64,000 nucleotides of DNA from Neptunomonas phycophila (GTDB lineage Bacteria; Pseudomonadota; Gammaproteobacteria; Pseudomonadales; Balneatricaceae). The position numbers and the translations under genes are program-made. This document shows, piece by piece, positions 18,451-29,200 of the stretch. The stretch's first letter is position 1; every line of letters begins with the position of its first letter. The stretch is from contig NZ_MRCI01000001.1 in NCBI RefSeq assembly GCF_001922575.1, forward strand, positions 434,001-498,000. The letters run 5' to 3'. The notes beneath the pieces are model-generated. The model had not been told where the DNA came from and did not search any database. It saw nothing but the letters and a program-made list of their open reading frames with translations.

Positions 18451-18837
18451 ATGATTAATAAAAGCGCTTTAAAACAGTATCAAAGTGTGGATTTGCGAGC
18501 TGCTACCGCCACAGCGTCCCCAAAAGAGTTAATAACCATGCTATACGATGGGGCCTTAAGGGCAATGGCTACAGCAAAAGGTGCTATTGAGCGAAAGGAT
18601 ATCCAAGAGCGGACGACTCAGCTCAACAAAGCCAACAATATTATTCTGGGTTTGCGTGATTTTTTAGATCAAGAAAAAGGCGGAGAGATCGCGGCTAACC
18701 TTGATGCGCTCTACGACTATATGATTCGTACGTTGTTGCAAGCAAACCGTAATAACGATGCCGACAAGGTACAAGAAGTTATTGGATTGATGTTGGAAAT
18801 TAAGTCGGGTTGGGTTGGTATGGAAGTACCGGCATAA
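18451..18837 (+). CDS. fliS: FliS flagellin export chaperone
   Basis: FliS binds the C-terminus of flagellin in the cytoplasm and keeps it unfolded for export. The 128-residue product has the family length and the motif SPKELITMLYDGALRAM (residues about 25-41), followed by the helix with LNKANNIILGLRDFLDQEKGGEIAANL. No fliT gene follows; a terminator does. The likely fliT equivalent lies inverted at 13564-13869. Confidence 0.97.
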   Translation: MINKSALKQYQSVDLRAATATASPKELITMLYDGALRAMATAKGAIERKDIQERTTQLNKANNIILGLRDFLDQEKGGEIAANLDALYDYMIRTLLQANRNNDADKVQEVIGLMLEIKSGWVGMEVPA

Positions 18838-18866
18838 TCCGCTTATTACACGCTAAGCTTTTAAAC

Positions 18867-18888
18867 AGCGCCTTAATTGGCGCTTTTT
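18867..18888 (+). terminator. Rho-independent terminator after fliS
   Basis: AGCGCC-TTAATT-GGCGCT followed by TTTTT gives a 6-bp stem with a short T-run, 29 bases after fliS. It separates filament genes from fleQ. Confidence 0.85.
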
Positions 18889-18975
18889 AATGCCTGTCAT
18901 TCGGGCCGTGCTGTGGGTTCATATCAGTTACAAAAGGGCTGTGGAAGTAAAGTGTCGATAAATTGACATATTTAC

Positions 18976-19003
18976 TTGAGCACTAGTAGAACTCTGCTAC
19001 TAT
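18976..19003 (+). promoter_or_regulatory. Candidate sigma-70 promoter of fleQ
   Basis: TTGAGC (18976-18981) and TACTAT (18998-19003) stand 16 bases apart, 44 bases before the fleQ ATG. In Pseudomonas fleQ is transcribed by sigma-70 (and Vfr-controlled), which fits. A perfect TTGACA at 18963 lacks a -10 box at proper distance. Confidence 0.5.
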
Positions 19004-19047
19004 GTTGCTTAATTCGTCAAAAAAATGGCATTAAGGTTGACCCGCTT

Positions 19048-20550
19048 ATGAGCACTCTTAATTTTGCATCTCATGCATTAGTTTTGCTGGTTGATGATGA
19101 AGAGTCGCGCCGACAGACACTCAGTGCTGTGTTTGGTTTTTTAGGTGTGCCGCATCAAGTAATGACCTTCGTAGAATGGTTTCAGCTCTCTGAACGTCCC
19201 AGTGCAAGCCTTGCATTCATAGGGCGTAGTCAATTGCCTGTGTCTCTTGAAAAGTTAATGGCTTCGTTGCGGCGGCAAGATGTTGCCGCATCAGTGTGCC
19301 TGCTTGAAGCGTGGGATGATCTTAGCCAATTAACCGATCAGTCACGCGTTCAGTTGTTGCGGGTGTTAGATGAGCCATTAAATGAACACTCGTTGACGGA
19401 TCTGTTACACGAAGCGCATGTGATTCAAGGGCAATCACTTAAAGCGCATCCTGACGAGCGGTTGTTTCCGTTGTTAATTGGGCAAAGCCAAGCTATGGGG
19501 CAGCTTAAGCAGGTGATGTCACGCGTGGTTGATCGCGATGTGAATGTACTCATAACGGGCGAATCCGGTACAGGTAAAGAGTTGGTTGCACGTAGTTTAC
19601 ATGACTACTCGAAGCGAGCTGATCAGCCGTTTGTTCCTGTTAATTGCGGTGCAATTCCTCCTGAGTTATTAGAAAGCGAGTTATTTGGTCATGAGAAGGG
19701 AGCGTTCACCGGTGCGGTTAATGCCCGCGTGGGGCGTTTTGAAATGGCTGATGGCGGTACGTTGTTTCTAGATGAAATTGGCGATATGCCGTTAGCAATG
19801 CAAGTTAAGTTATTACGCGTTTTACAAGAGCGTTGCTTTGAACGCGTAGGCGGGACTAAAACCGTTGAAGTGAATGTCCGGATTATCGCGGCTACACACA
19901 AAAATTTAGAAAGCATGATCGCTGAAGGCGATTTTCGTGAAGACCTGTATTATCGATTAAATGTTTACCCAATAGAAACGCCAGCCCTGCGCGATCGCAA
20001 AGACGATGTGATTTTATTGATTCAGGCGTTAGCAAAACGAGCAGAAGCGGAGGGTTTGGGGCGCTTACGTTTTCAGCCATCGGCATTGGATTCATTACAA
20101 CGTCATACATGGCCGGGAAATGTCAGGGAATTAGCTAATTTAATTGAGCGCTTAGCGATTATGCATCCTGATGGTGTGGTTGGGGTTTCTGAGTTACCTA
20201 AAAAGTGTCGTCACATAGCAGAACCTAAACCGGGTCGTTATCAATCGCAGAATGCATTGCATCTACCGGATCATTCCTTGGCTGAAACGCTGTTAGCTGA
20301 TACTGATGAGTCATTTTTAACGGCCGCCTCAACTGATAGCACCGACCATAAAGCGGGAGAAACGATGCTCACGCTAACGGAGCAAGGCATTGACCTAAAG
20401 CGGCACTTGGAGCACATCGAGCAGCACTTAATTAATCAAGCGTTAGAACATACGGGGCATGTTGTGGCGCGTGCGGCAACGCTGTTGTCTATACGTCGAA
20501 CAACGCTGGTCGAAAAAATGCGTAAATACGGTATACAGCGAGTCAATTAA
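19048..20550 (+). CDS. fleQ: FleQ/FlrA master flagellar regulator (sigma-54 activator)
   Basis: FleQ is the top regulator of polar flagellar genes and in Pseudomonas also a c-di-GMP receptor. From ATG 19048 it has 500 residues; the in-frame TTG at 18976 lies inside the promoter and was rejected. Domains are an N-terminal receiver-like FleQ domain (about 1-120), an AAA+ domain with Walker A GESGTGKE near 171-178 and the sigma-54 contact loop GAFTGA at 218-223, and a C-terminal Fis-type helix (AATLLSIRRTTLVEKMRKYG). The N-domain has LAFIGRS where a receiver would have its acceptor aspartate, so it is probably not phosphorylated, as in known FleQ. It overlaps fleS as TAATG. Confidence 0.95.
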   Translation: MSTLNFASHALVLLVDDEESRRQTLSAVFGFLGVPHQVMTFVEWFQLSERPSASLAFIGRSQLPVSLEKLMASLRRQDVAASVCLLEAWDDLSQLTDQSRVQLLRVLDEPLNEHSLTDLLHEAHVIQGQSLKAHPDERLFPLLIGQSQAMGQLKQVMSRVVDRDVNVLITGESGTGKELVARSLHDYSKRADQPFVPVNCGAIPPELLESELFGHEKGAFTGAVNARVGRFEMADGGTLFLDEIGDMPLAMQVKLLRVLQERCFERVGGTKTVEVNVRIIAATHKNLESMIAEGDFREDLYYRLNVYPIETPALRDRKDDVILLIQALAKRAEAEGLGRLRFQPSALDSLQRHTWPGNVRELANLIERLAIMHPDGVVGVSELPKKCRHIAEPKPGRYQSQNALHLPDHSLAETLLADTDESFLTAASTDSTDHKAGETMLTLTEQGIDLKRHLEHIEQHLINQALEHTGHVVARAATLLSIRRTTLVEKMRKYGIQRVN

Positions 20551-21653
20551 TGACAGATCTTGAAAAAGAGCAAGCGGCGAAAATTGCCGAGCTAGAGCGG
20601 GCGCTGGCAAAAACGCATTCGGAATTGGATCAGATCCAGCGTGAGAGGGATCGGGAAGAGGCTCACGGTGACTTAATTGCTATACGAATGAAGCAGTTAC
20701 TCGACCTGTTACCCGCAGGCGTGTTGCTTATTGATAACCACGGTTTGGTCTCAAATTGTAACCCGGCCGCCGAATCGCTGTTAGGAACGCCACTTAAAGA
20801 TCAAAGTTGGGTATCGGTTATTCAGCGTAGCTTTGCCCCACGTAACGATGATGGGCATGAAATCTCGTTGCGTGATGGTCGACGTGTACGTTTACTAACG
20901 CGTCCAATGAAGCATGAGCCAGGGCAGTTAGTGTTATTAACTGATCAAACGGATACGAGGCTTTTGCAGTCTCGTTTGTCGCATTACCAGCGTTTATCAG
21001 AGATGGGTCGGATGATGGCGTCCTTGGCTCATCAAATTCGTACACCATTAACTGCGGCTATGTTGTACACCAGCCATCTTACTAAAGATCATATTACGGA
21101 TGAGCAACGCATTAAATTTGCGCACAAAGTTAAATCGCGATTAATTCATTTAGAGCAACAAGTGAAGGACATGCTGCTTTTTGCGCGAGGGGAAACCTTA
21201 CTGGATGACCGCTTATCAACTGAGCAATTATTTAATGCGATAGATGATATTTTAGATGTGCCTTTAAGCCAGTTTGATGCGGATTGTGAATTAGACAATC
21301 AAGCAAAAGGTTATTGGCTACAATGTAATAAAGAAACGTTACTCGGTGCGATTTTGAATTTAGTCAATAATGCATTACAGGCCGCTGGCAATGCGCATCC
21401 TTTATGCATTAAAGCGTCAATTGAAGCGGATAATCTCGTATTGCAAGTGATCGATCAGGGCCCGGGTATGGACAGTGCTGGTGTTAAAAAGGCGTTAGAA
21501 CCATTCCATACCACTAAGTCGCACGGTACTGGATTGGGACTGGCCGTTGCTCAGGTTGTCGCAAAAGCGCACCATGGGGAGTTTGTCCTGCGTTCGTCGC
21601 TGGGGCAAGGGACCTGTGCACAATTTAATCTTCCATATCTTCGCCTAGAATAG
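20550..21653 (+). CDS. fleS: FleS/FlrB sensor histidine kinase
   Basis: FleS phosphorylates FleR to switch on hook-basal-body genes. The 367-residue cytoplasmic kinase has no membrane segment. An N-terminal coiled coil rich in E, Q and R leads into a PAS domain (LLDLLPAGVLLIDNHG). The HisKA box MASLAHQIRTPL carries histidine 161. The ATPase has the N-box LNLVNNALQAA, G1 VIDQGPGMD and G2 HGTGLGLAV. The start shares one base with the fleQ stop (TAATG), so translation is coupled. fleR follows after ten bases. Confidence 0.95.
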   Translation: MTDLEKEQAAKIAELERALAKTHSELDQIQRERDREEAHGDLIAIRMKQLLDLLPAGVLLIDNHGLVSNCNPAAESLLGTPLKDQSWVSVIQRSFAPRNDDGHEISLRDGRRVRLLTRPMKHEPGQLVLLTDQTDTRLLQSRLSHYQRLSEMGRMMASLAHQIRTPLTAAMLYTSHLTKDHITDEQRIKFAHKVKSRLIHLEQQVKDMLLFARGETLLDDRLSTEQLFNAIDDILDVPLSQFDADCELDNQAKGYWLQCNKETLLGAILNLVNNALQAAGNAHPLCIKASIEADNLVLQVIDQGPGMDSAGVKKALEPFHTTKSHGTGLGLAVAQVVAKAHHGEFVLRSSLGQGTCAQFNLPYLRLE

Positions 21654-21663
21654 GGAAATTAAC

Positions 21664-23094
21664 ATGACGATTACGGTATTAGTGGTAGAGGATGATCGTG
21701 ATTTGAGGGAGGCTCTGGTGGATACCCTCGAACTGGCAGAGATACGCGCAATAGAGGCGGAAGATGGCGAAACAGCTATCTTACGTTTAAAAGACAGTGT
21801 CGTAGATATGGTCGTGTCTGACGTTAATATGCCCGGAATCGATGGGCATGCTTTGCTTGAGTATGTTCGTGAGCAGTTTCCAGCCCTGCCTTTTTTATTA
21901 ATTACCGCGTTTGCCCAAGTCGGTAAGGCGGTAGAGGCTATTCGTAAAGGGGCAGTCGATTATTTGGTTAAGCCTTTTGAGGCCGATGCATTAGTCGATA
22001 CGATTCGTCAATTTGCCAGCGGCGCAGTGCTTTCTGGAAATGAACCTGTTGCCGAAGATGGGGTAAGTAAGCAGTTACTGCAATTAGCACGTCGGGTCGC
22101 TGTAACCGATTCTACCGTACTGATCACTGGGGAATCAGGCACTGGTAAAGAAGTGCTAGCTCGATACATTCATGACCAGTCTACGCGAGCAGGCGAGCCT
22201 TTTATTGCCATTAACTGTGCAGCCATTCCCGAAAATATGCTGGAAGCGATGCTCTTTGGTCATGAAAAAGGAGCCTTTACTGGTGCCGTGAATAGCCAGC
22301 CCGGTAAGTTTGAGCAAGCCAATGGAGGTACCTTGTTGTTAGATGAGGTCACTGAAATGGATATAGGTTTGCAGGCCAAGCTGTTACGCGTGCTTCAGGA
22401 GCAAGAAGTAGAGCGGGTTGGTGGCCGCAGTGTTATCAAGTTAGATGTACGTGTGCTCGCCACCACAAACCGTGAACTATCCAGCTATGTTGCCGACGGA
22501 CAGTTTCGAGAAGACCTCTATTACCGTTTAAACGTATTCCCTCTACAGTGGCTCCCTTTGCGTGAGCGCAAAGCGGATATCGTCCCTCTGGCAAAACGGC
22601 TACTCGAAAAATACTGCCAAAAGATGAAGCGCCCACAGGCCACTTTTATGCCTGATGCAGAAGCTGCATTGATTAATCATCAATGGCCCGGAAATGTGCG
22701 TGAATTAGATAATGTCATTCAGCGCGCATTGATACTTCAAACAGGTAATCAAATCATGGCTTGTGATCTGCACATGATGACAGGGGCTATTGTGATTAAT
22801 GCATCAACTCCAGAGAAGGCGATCAACCAATCGTCGGTGACTCAGGTGGCAGAGGAGGTTGCTATAGATAACCCGCAGCCGGCCGCCGCGGTTGATTCTG
22901 CTATAGCGAACGGGGCTTTAGGCAATGACTTACGTCAGCATGAGTACCAGTTGATTATCGATGCTTTGCGCGCCACAGGCGGAAGCCGAAAAGAAGCGGC
23001 CGAAAAACTGGAAATTAGCCCACGCACATTACGTTATAAGCTTGCCAAAATTCGTGAGGCAGGAATTGACTTAGAAGCCTTGCTTAAGCCCTAA
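21664..23094 (+). CDS. fleR: FleR/FlrC response regulator (sigma-54 activator)
   Basis: FleR, once phosphorylated by FleS, activates sigma-54 promoters such as those of flgB, flgF, fliE and flhA. The 476-residue product has a receiver with aspartate 53 in VVSDVNMPGIDG, an AAA+ domain with GESGTGKEVL and GAFTGA at 203-208, and a C-terminal Fis-type helix (RKEAAEKLEISPRTLRYKL). Between AAA+ and the helix lies a variable region of about 60 residues. In Pseudomonas the next gene would be fliE; here an acetate module intervenes. Confidence 0.95.
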   Translation: MTITVLVVEDDRDLREALVDTLELAEIRAIEAEDGETAILRLKDSVVDMVVSDVNMPGIDGHALLEYVREQFPALPFLLITAFAQVGKAVEAIRKGAVDYLVKPFEADALVDTIRQFASGAVLSGNEPVAEDGVSKQLLQLARRVAVTDSTVLITGESGTGKEVLARYIHDQSTRAGEPFIAINCAAIPENMLEAMLFGHEKGAFTGAVNSQPGKFEQANGGTLLLDEVTEMDIGLQAKLLRVLQEQEVERVGGRSVIKLDVRVLATTNRELSSYVADGQFREDLYYRLNVFPLQWLPLRERKADIVPLAKRLLEKYCQKMKRPQATFMPDAEAALINHQWPGNVRELDNVIQRALILQTGNQIMACDLHMMTGAIVINASTPEKAINQSSVTQVAEEVAIDNPQPAAAVDSAIANGALGNDLRQHEYQLIIDALRATGGSRKEAAEKLEISPRTLRYKLAKIREAGIDLEALLKP

Positions 23095-23176
23095 GCCTGA
23101 AACTTAAGTTGAATAAAAAATGCCTAAAAAGGGCTTGCTTATACTATTGGAGGTGGTTGGATAGACCAATGTCTAA

Positions 23177-23206
23177 TTCAGGGTGTTGTGTGCGGTTCTG
23201 TATAAA
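23177..23206 (+). promoter_or_regulatory. Candidate acs promoter in the fleR-acs gap
   Basis: The 205-base gap 23095-23299 holds TATAAA (23201-23206) with only a poor -35 (TTCAGG, 23177, 18-base spacer). This would suit an activator-dependent promoter. ATTGG (23146-23150) and CCAAT (23166-23170) upstream form an inverted pair that could be an activator site. No terminator was found behind fleR. Confidence 0.35.
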
Positions 23207-23299
23207 TTGATTAACGATTCCGTTTGCCATCGTGAAAAATAAAAACTAAGAATGGCCTTGTGGACAAATAAATAAAATAATCAAGTTAAGGGCATCACC

Positions 23300-25252
23300 A
23301 TGAGTGAAAAAGTATATCCAGTCAGACCCGAAGTGGCGGCTGCTGCGCATATTGATAATGCTAAGTATGAAGCCATGTATGAGCAGTCCGTGAATGACCC
23401 CGACGCTTTTTGGGGCGAGCAAGGTAAACGCATTGATTGGTTTAAGCCGTACTCTACAGTAAAAAATACCTCTTTCGATCCACACAATGTTGATATTCGC
23501 TGGTTTGAAGATGGCACCTTGAACGCAGCTTATAACTGTCTAGATCGTCATCTAGAAACGCGTGGTGACCAAGTTGCTATCATTTGGGAAGGAGACGACC
23601 CAAGTGACTCCGAGTCGATTACTTACCGTGATTTACATGAGCGTGTAAGCCGTTTCTCTAATGCCCTAAAAGCAGAAGGTGTAGAGAAAGGTGATGTTGT
23701 CACGCTATATATGCCAATGATCCCAGAAGCAGCCGTAGCGATGCTTGCGTGTGCACGCATTGGTGCTGTGCACTCTATCGTATTCGGTGGATTCTCACCT
23801 GAAGCGCTCGCGGCACGTATTGAAGGTGCTAACTCGAAAGTAGTGGTTACCTCAAACTTTTCATTACGTGGCGGTAAAGTTGTTCCATTAAAAGCGAATG
23901 TGGACAAAGCGCTGCAAAACGAGAATGCAGCAGCCTCGTGTAAAACCGTGATTGTTGTTAACCGTGTAGAGCAAGAACTGCCATGGGTTGAAGGTCGCGA
24001 TAAGTGGTATGAAGACCTTGTTGCTAAAGCGTCGGCTGATTGTCCTGCTGAAGAAATGAACGCAGAAGATCCACTGTTCATTTTGTACACTTCAGGTTCT
24101 ACCGGTGCGCCAAAAGGCTTAAAGCACACCACGGGTGGCTACATGGTGTATGCGTCAATGACGCATGAGTATGTATTTGATTATAAAGATGGCGATATCT
24201 ACTGGTGTACTGCTGACGTGGGTTGGGTAACAGGCCATAGCTACATTGTATACGGTCCTTTGGCTAACGGCGCCACAACGTTGATGTTTGAAGGTGTGCC
24301 GAGCTACCCAGACAATAGCCGTTTTGGTCGAGTTATCGAGAAGCATAAGGTCAATCAGTTCTATACCGCGCCTACGGCGATTCGTGCATTAATGCAGCAA
24401 GGTGAAGATGTACTCGGCGATTCGGATTTATCTACCCTTCGTATTCTTGGTTCGGTCGGTGAACCAATTAACCCTGAGGCGTGGGAATGGTATAACCGGA
24501 TTGTAGGTGATGAAAAATGCCCAATCGTTGACACATGGTGGCAGACTGAAACGGGCGGTATCATGATTGTACCTTTGCCTGGTGCTACAGCGGCTAAGCC
24601 GGGTTCGGCTTCACGTCCTTTCTTCGGTGTTCAGCCTGCTTTGTTTGATGCTGAGGGCAATACACTGGAAGGCGCGGTCGATGGCAACTTAGTCATCACT
24701 GATTCGTGGCCAGCACAGGCTCGCTCGATTTGGGGTGATCATGAACGTTTCGTTCAAACTTACTTCTCTACCTATAAAGGTGTTTACACAACGGGAGACG
24801 GTGCTCGTCGTGATGAAGATGGTTACTATTGGATTACAGGCCGTGTTGATGATGTTATCAACGTATCCGGCCACCGTATGGGTACAGCTGAAGTAGAGTC
24901 AGCGCTAGTGGCTCACCCTGCGGTTGCTGAAGCGGCAGTTGTGGGTTACCCGCACGACCTGAAAGGCCAAGGTATTTATGTGTATGTGACCTTACAGTCG
25001 GGTTATGAGCAGTCTGATGAGCTGATGAAGGAATTGCGCTTACACGTGCGTTCTGAAATTGGTCCAATCGCGTCGCCTGATTTAATTCAGTTTGCTCCGG
25101 GCATGCCAAAAACACGCTCAGGTAAAATCATGCGCCGTATCTTGCGTAAGATTGCTGAGGATGATTTTGGAGCCTTGGGTGATACGTCTACATTGGCGGA
25201 TCCAACGGTAGTTGATGATCTAATTGAGCATCGAATGAACCGCAAAGGCTAA
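23300..25252 (+). CDS. acs: Acetyl-CoA synthetase
   Basis: Acs converts acetate, ATP and CoA to acetyl-CoA in the cytoplasm and is the high-affinity route for acetate use. The 650-residue product has the family length. It shows the AMP-binding motif [19 protein letters not shown] and the C-terminal lid with [11 protein letters not shown]. The lysine there is residue 609, the residue that acetyltransferases modify to switch off Acs in Salmonella. It lies upstream of a crbR-type regulator and opposite to crbS, the two-component system known to control acs in Vibrio and Pseudomonas. It has no link to flagella by function. Confidence 0.98.
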   Translation: MSEKVYPVRPEVAAAAHIDNAKYEAMYEQSVNDPDAFWGEQGKRIDWFKPYSTVKNTSFDPHNVDIRWFEDGTLNAAYNCLDRHLETRGDQVAIIWEGDDPSDSESITYRDLHERVSRFSNALKAEGVEKGDVVTLYMPMIPEAAVAMLACARIGAVHSIVFGGFSPEALAARIEGANSKVVVTSNFSLRGGKVVPLKANVDKALQNENAAASCKTVIVVNRVEQELPWVEGRDKWYEDLVAKASADCPAEEMNAEDPLFILYTSGSTGAPKGLKHTTGGYMVYASMTHEYVFDYKDGDIYWCTADVGWVTGHSYIVYGPLANGATTLMFEGVPSYPDNSRFGRVIEKHKVNQFYTAPTAIRALMQQGEDVLGDSDLSTLRILGSVGEPINPEAWEWYNRIVGDEKCPIVDTWWQTETGGIMIVPLPGATAAKPGSASRPFFGVQPALFDAEGNTLEGAVDGNLVITDSWPAQARSIWGDHERFVQTYFSTYKGVYTTGDGARRDEDGYYWITGRVDDVINVSGHRMGTAEVESALVAHPAVAEAAVVGYPHDLKGQGIYVYVTLQSGYEQSDELMKELRLHVRSEIGPIASPDLIQFAPGMPKTRSGKIMRRILRKIAEDDFGALGDTSTLADPTVVDDLIEHRMNRKG

Positions 25253-25283
25253 AACTTATTATCAATTAGCCTAAAACTTCCAC

Positions 25284-25319
25284 AAACTCCTCCTTTAGTT
25301 GACCTAGAGGGGGAGTTTT
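25284..25319 (+). terminator. Terminator after acs
   Basis: AAACTCCTCC and GGGGGAGTTTT pair over 8-9 bp with a 15-base loop, ending in TTTT. It lies 31 bases after acs and would separate it from crbR. Confidence 0.75.
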
Positions 25320-25364
25320 GCGTTTCATGAAATGGTAATATCAAACCACAACTGAAGGTTAAAA

Positions 25365-25384
25365 GGACGCACAACGTCCGGAGG
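25365..25384 (+). promoter_or_regulatory. Hairpin abutting the crbR ribosome site
   Basis: GGACG-CACAA-CGTCC (25365-25379) directly precedes GGAGG (25380-25384), which is 6 bases before the crbR ATG. This strong site next to a stem could allow translational control. Confidence 0.45.
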
Positions 25385-25390
25385 ATAAGC

Positions 25391-26059
25391 ATGCAGTTAG
25401 CCAGTAAAATCATTATTGCTGATGATCACCCACTGTTTCGTGCCGCGCTACGACAAGCGGTGTCTCAAGCAATCGAAGGCGTTGAAATTGTAGAGGCCGA
25501 CTCGCTTGAGGCTGTGCAAGAAGCCGTTGTTGTACATGGCGATGCTGACTTGGTATTGCTGGATCTACATATGCCGGGGACTAACGGGTTTACAGGTTTA
25601 GTCTTTTTACGCGGGCAAAACCCGGGCATTCCTGTGGTGGTGGTTTCAGGTAGTGAAGAAGTCAGTGTGATGAAACGTTCTATGGATTTTGGAGCGTCAG
25701 GTTTCATTCCTAAATCAGCTCCGCTAGAAACGATTTCAGAAGCCATTGTTGCTGTTCTAGAAGGTGAAGAGTGGTTACCCCGTGAAATCAATGAACAACC
25801 TGAGCAGGATGTTACAGAAGATGAACGTAAGTTTGCGGTAGCGCTGGCTTCGCTAACGCCTCAGCAGTTCCGTGTATTAACGATGCTGACCGAAGGCCTG
25901 CTTAACAAGCAGATTGCGTATGAGCTGAATGTGTCAGAAGCGACGATTAAAGCGCATGTAACCGCTATCTTGCGAAAACTCGGCGTTCATAGCCGCACGC
26001 AAGCGGTTATTGCTGCTCAGCATTTGAGTGTTGATCCGGCGCGCACTGAGATGGAGTAA
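25391..26059 (+). CDS. crbR: CrbR-type LuxR-family response regulator
   Basis: CrbR (ErdR/AgmR-like) activates acs and acetate uptake genes when phosphorylated by CrbS. The 222-residue product has a receiver with DDHPLFR at the N-terminus and acceptor aspartate in LVLLDLHMPGTNG. A LuxR/NarL-type helix-turn-helix follows at about 150-210 (LTPQQFRVLTMLTEGLLNKQ, then NVSEATIKAHVTAILRKLGV). The gene is convergent with crbS and lies behind acs. The symbol is inferred from combination with a transporter-linked kinase and acs, a known pairing in Vibrio and Pseudomonas; sequence alone would give only 'LuxR-type regulator'. Confidence 0.85.
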   Translation: MQLASKIIIADDHPLFRAALRQAVSQAIEGVEIVEADSLEAVQEAVVVHGDADLVLLDLHMPGTNGFTGLVFLRGQNPGIPVVVVSGSEEVSVMKRSMDFGASGFIPKSAPLETISEAIVAVLEGEEWLPREINEQPEQDVTEDERKFAVALASLTPQQFRVLTMLTEGLLNKQIAYELNVSEATIKAHVTAILRKLGVHSRTQAVIAAQHLSVDPARTEME

Positions 26060-26072
26060 CGCGCTATATCTT

Positions 26073-26089
26073 AAGGCCTGTAGGCCTTT
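26073..26089 (+). terminator. Terminator after crbR
   Basis: AAGGCC-TGTA-GGCCTT followed by TC, with a short T-run, lies 13 bases after the crbR stop. The stem is strong, the T-run weak. Confidence 0.55.
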
Positions 26090-26106
26090 CTGAGCGCTAG
26101 CCATGT

Positions 26107-26142
26107 AGGACTAATTCGATATGTTGAGTTAGTCCTAGTTTT
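26107..26142. terminator. Inverted repeat between convergent crbR and crbS
   Basis: AGGACTAA and TTAGTCCT (8 bp perfect, 14-base loop) are followed by AGTTTTA on the + strand. It lies between two converging genes and could end either transcript. Confidence 0.55.
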
Positions 26143-26217
26143 ATCGCTTCTCTTTCGCTTTTTAGACTCCCACTTACAGCCTATCTTGTTTGCCAACGTT
26201 GTCAGCTTTGCAATTCC

Positions 26218-29200
26218 TTAAGCTCGTAGTTTATTGATCATGGCCCTTAGCCCTGCGGGTCTAATAGGTTTGGTCAATAATTGTGAGCCAAAAGCTTCTA
26301 TTTCGGCATGCACTGCTTCCGTACGGTCGGCCGTTATCACCATGGAAGGCACGTTAGTCCCCCACAATTGATACAGTGCCTCAAGCGCCATGATGCCTGT
26401 TTCTGTCTCGCCTAAATGATAATCAGCTAATACGATGTCTGGCAGCGGCGTATCACCAGTAGTGTATAGGGCGGTGGCTTCGTTTATTGATAACGCTGTG
26501 TAAGTTTCACACCCCCAACCTTGTAGCAGTGCTGTCATACCCTCTAAAATTTTAGGCTCATTATCGATCACCAGTGTCACTGTGCCGTTGAGAGCTTTAG
26601 AACGTATCCAGCCCCGCTGCTCAGGCTTGGCTTGTATGGCTTTTTGAGGATCTCCCAGTGGTACATCAACGCTAAATACTGTACCGGCATTGACCCACGA
26701 GCGAACATTAATGCGATGGCCGAGCATGCGCGCGATTCGTTCTGTGATTGCTAAACCTAAGCCTAAACCCTGAACTTGGGAGTGTTTGGGGTTATCTATG
26801 CGCTTAAATTCTTCAAACACCTCATTGAGGCGGCTTTTCGGAATGCCTACACCCGTATCCCAAACCTCAATACGCAGCATATCTTTATGGCGTCGACAGC
26901 CTAATAGTATTTTACCTGATTGGGTGTATCGAACAGCGTTGGACAAAAAGTTTTGCAGAATGCGGCGCAATAACTTCTGATCGGAAATCACGACTTTATG
27001 GCAGTTTACATAATGGAACGCTAAGTCTTTGTCATTGGCAACAGCCGTAAACTCGGTGCTCAAATTGCTAAACAGGGTGTCCAAAGAAAAGTGACTAATG
27101 GACGGTTCAAGTGCTCCTGCATCCAGCTTAGAAATGTCTAAGATGGCGGTAATGAGTTCTTCCGCTGCTTTTAATGATCCATCGAGGTTTGAAACTAGCT
27201 CTTTGGTTGCGGGTGAGCTATGGCTTTGTTGAGCTAAAGCGGAAGCGAATAAGCGAGAGGCGTTTAACGGCTGCAGTAGGTCATGACTGGCGGCGGCAAG
27301 GAAGCGAGTTTTACCCAAGTTAGCCGCATCAGCATCACTTTTTGCTTGGCGAAGCTCATCTTCCATCAAGGCGCGAATGGTGTTTTCTTTTCGCAGTTCT
27401 TTATTCACTACCGACAGAGCATGTGTCCGCTCTTTAACTCGTTGCTCTAGAGTTTCATTGGTTATTTGTAGTGCAAGTTCGGCTTCGCGCCGTTCGGTTA
27501 TATCTTGGTATAGCGTAAAGTAGCCTAAAATATCGCCGTATTCGCCAATGTGAGGAATATAAGTGACTTCAGCGAACCGTTCTATGTCTTGTTGGCTAGG
27601 TAAAATGGTTTCGAAACGCTGGCGTTTGCCTTCGAGAACGTTTTGAATAAAGCCGCGACGCTTTTCGTATTCCTCACTTGAAAGGACCTTATAGGCAGGC
27701 ATGCCAACTATTGTGTGCCGGTCTAATCCAAAAGCGTCAGCGTAGGCTTTATTGACAAACAGGTAGCGGCGCTCTGTATCAAGATAAGCGATAAGAACAG
27801 GGACGTTATCCGTATAGATGCGAATATTTTGCTCGCTTTCGCGCAAGGCTTCTTCAATTTGTTTTTGTTGGGTTACATCCATGTAGGTGTTTACGTAGCC
27901 GCCGTTGGGCATCGGGTTACCACGAACAGCCAGCACCGTACCATCAGGTCGATAGCGCTCGTAGCCATGGGGACGGCCTGCCTTTATGCTTTGTAAGCGG
28001 CGATGTACTTGCTCGTCTACATCCCCTGGACCATATTCACCTTTTTGAGCGTTATAGCGAAATATTTCCTCTATCTCACGACCAATACAGATAAGCCCTT
28101 CTGGATAACTAAACATCTCGATGTAAGGGCGGTTCCATGCCACTAAACGCAGTTGTTGGTCGACAACGCTGATACCTAAGCCGATATTTTCGATGGTAGA
28201 TTGCAGTAGTGATCGGTTAAAGCGTAAGGCTTGTGAAGCCTCATCTACGATTGAAACAACATCACCGATTTGCATTTCCCGGCCCCGAAGGATTGAAGCC
28301 AGAACGATACGAGAAGAAGAAGCCCCAATAACACCGGCGAGTAAGCGTTCGGTAAATAGAATGAGTTCAGGGGTGGCTTTGTCGCCAGACAATAAAGGCT
28401 CTTCGTTTCGTTGTGCGACATAACCTGCGAACGCATCTTGTGTGCGCGTTAATCCAAGGAAGCGCTCGGTCAGCATTTGAAGGTCGCCAACAGTAACAAC
28501 ACCATGGTGGCGAGAAGGCTCGGTTAAGTCCTTGTTGTAAACATCAACAAAAGCACTGGCTTGGATGCGTTCAACTAAACGTTGCGGTGAATATTGAGAT
28601 ATAAGCACGTACAGGCTCGTATTAACCATTAAGCTCCAAAATACACCGTGTGATAGCGGCTCATTAAAGCTCAGCCCCATCAAGGAGGTAGGCGCAAGCC
28701 AGTGGTAGTTAAACAATGTACCTGTTAAAAAATCGGGTGATAAAATTCCCGCATTCATAAAGGTGGGAAGCACTAATGTGTAGGCCCAGAGAATAAACCC
28801 CATCACCATGCCTGTTAAGGCTCCGCGACGAGATCCCTTTTTCCAAAACAGACCGCCCACAATGGCAGGTAAAAACTGGGCTGCGGCTGCAAATGCGAGT
28901 AAACCAAATGATGATAACGGGCCTTGCTCACCCAAAATTCGGTAGTAGAAATAAGCCATTAGCATCAGGCTGAGGATGGTCATACGTCGAACAGTTAACA
29001 GTAGGGCGCCTAAATCCTTTTTATCTGATAATTTACGTCCAGAGAGCCTAAATAGCAGAGGCATGATGATATCGTTGCACACCATAGTAGACAGCGTAAT
29101 GCTGGCAACAATGACCATCCCAGTAGATGCAGATAGCCCGCCGATAAAGGCTAACATGGCTAACGTTTTGCTGCCTGACTCCAGTGGCAGCATAAGCACA

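Noticed and set aside
18954-18961. GTCGATAA ahead of fleQ, like a FliA -10 box
   Set aside because: No TAAA-type -35 box stands 11 bases upstream, and fleQ acts above FliA in the cascade.
23623-24132. Open reverse-strand frame of 169 codons inside acs
   Set aside because: Antisense shadow of a highly conserved enzyme gene.
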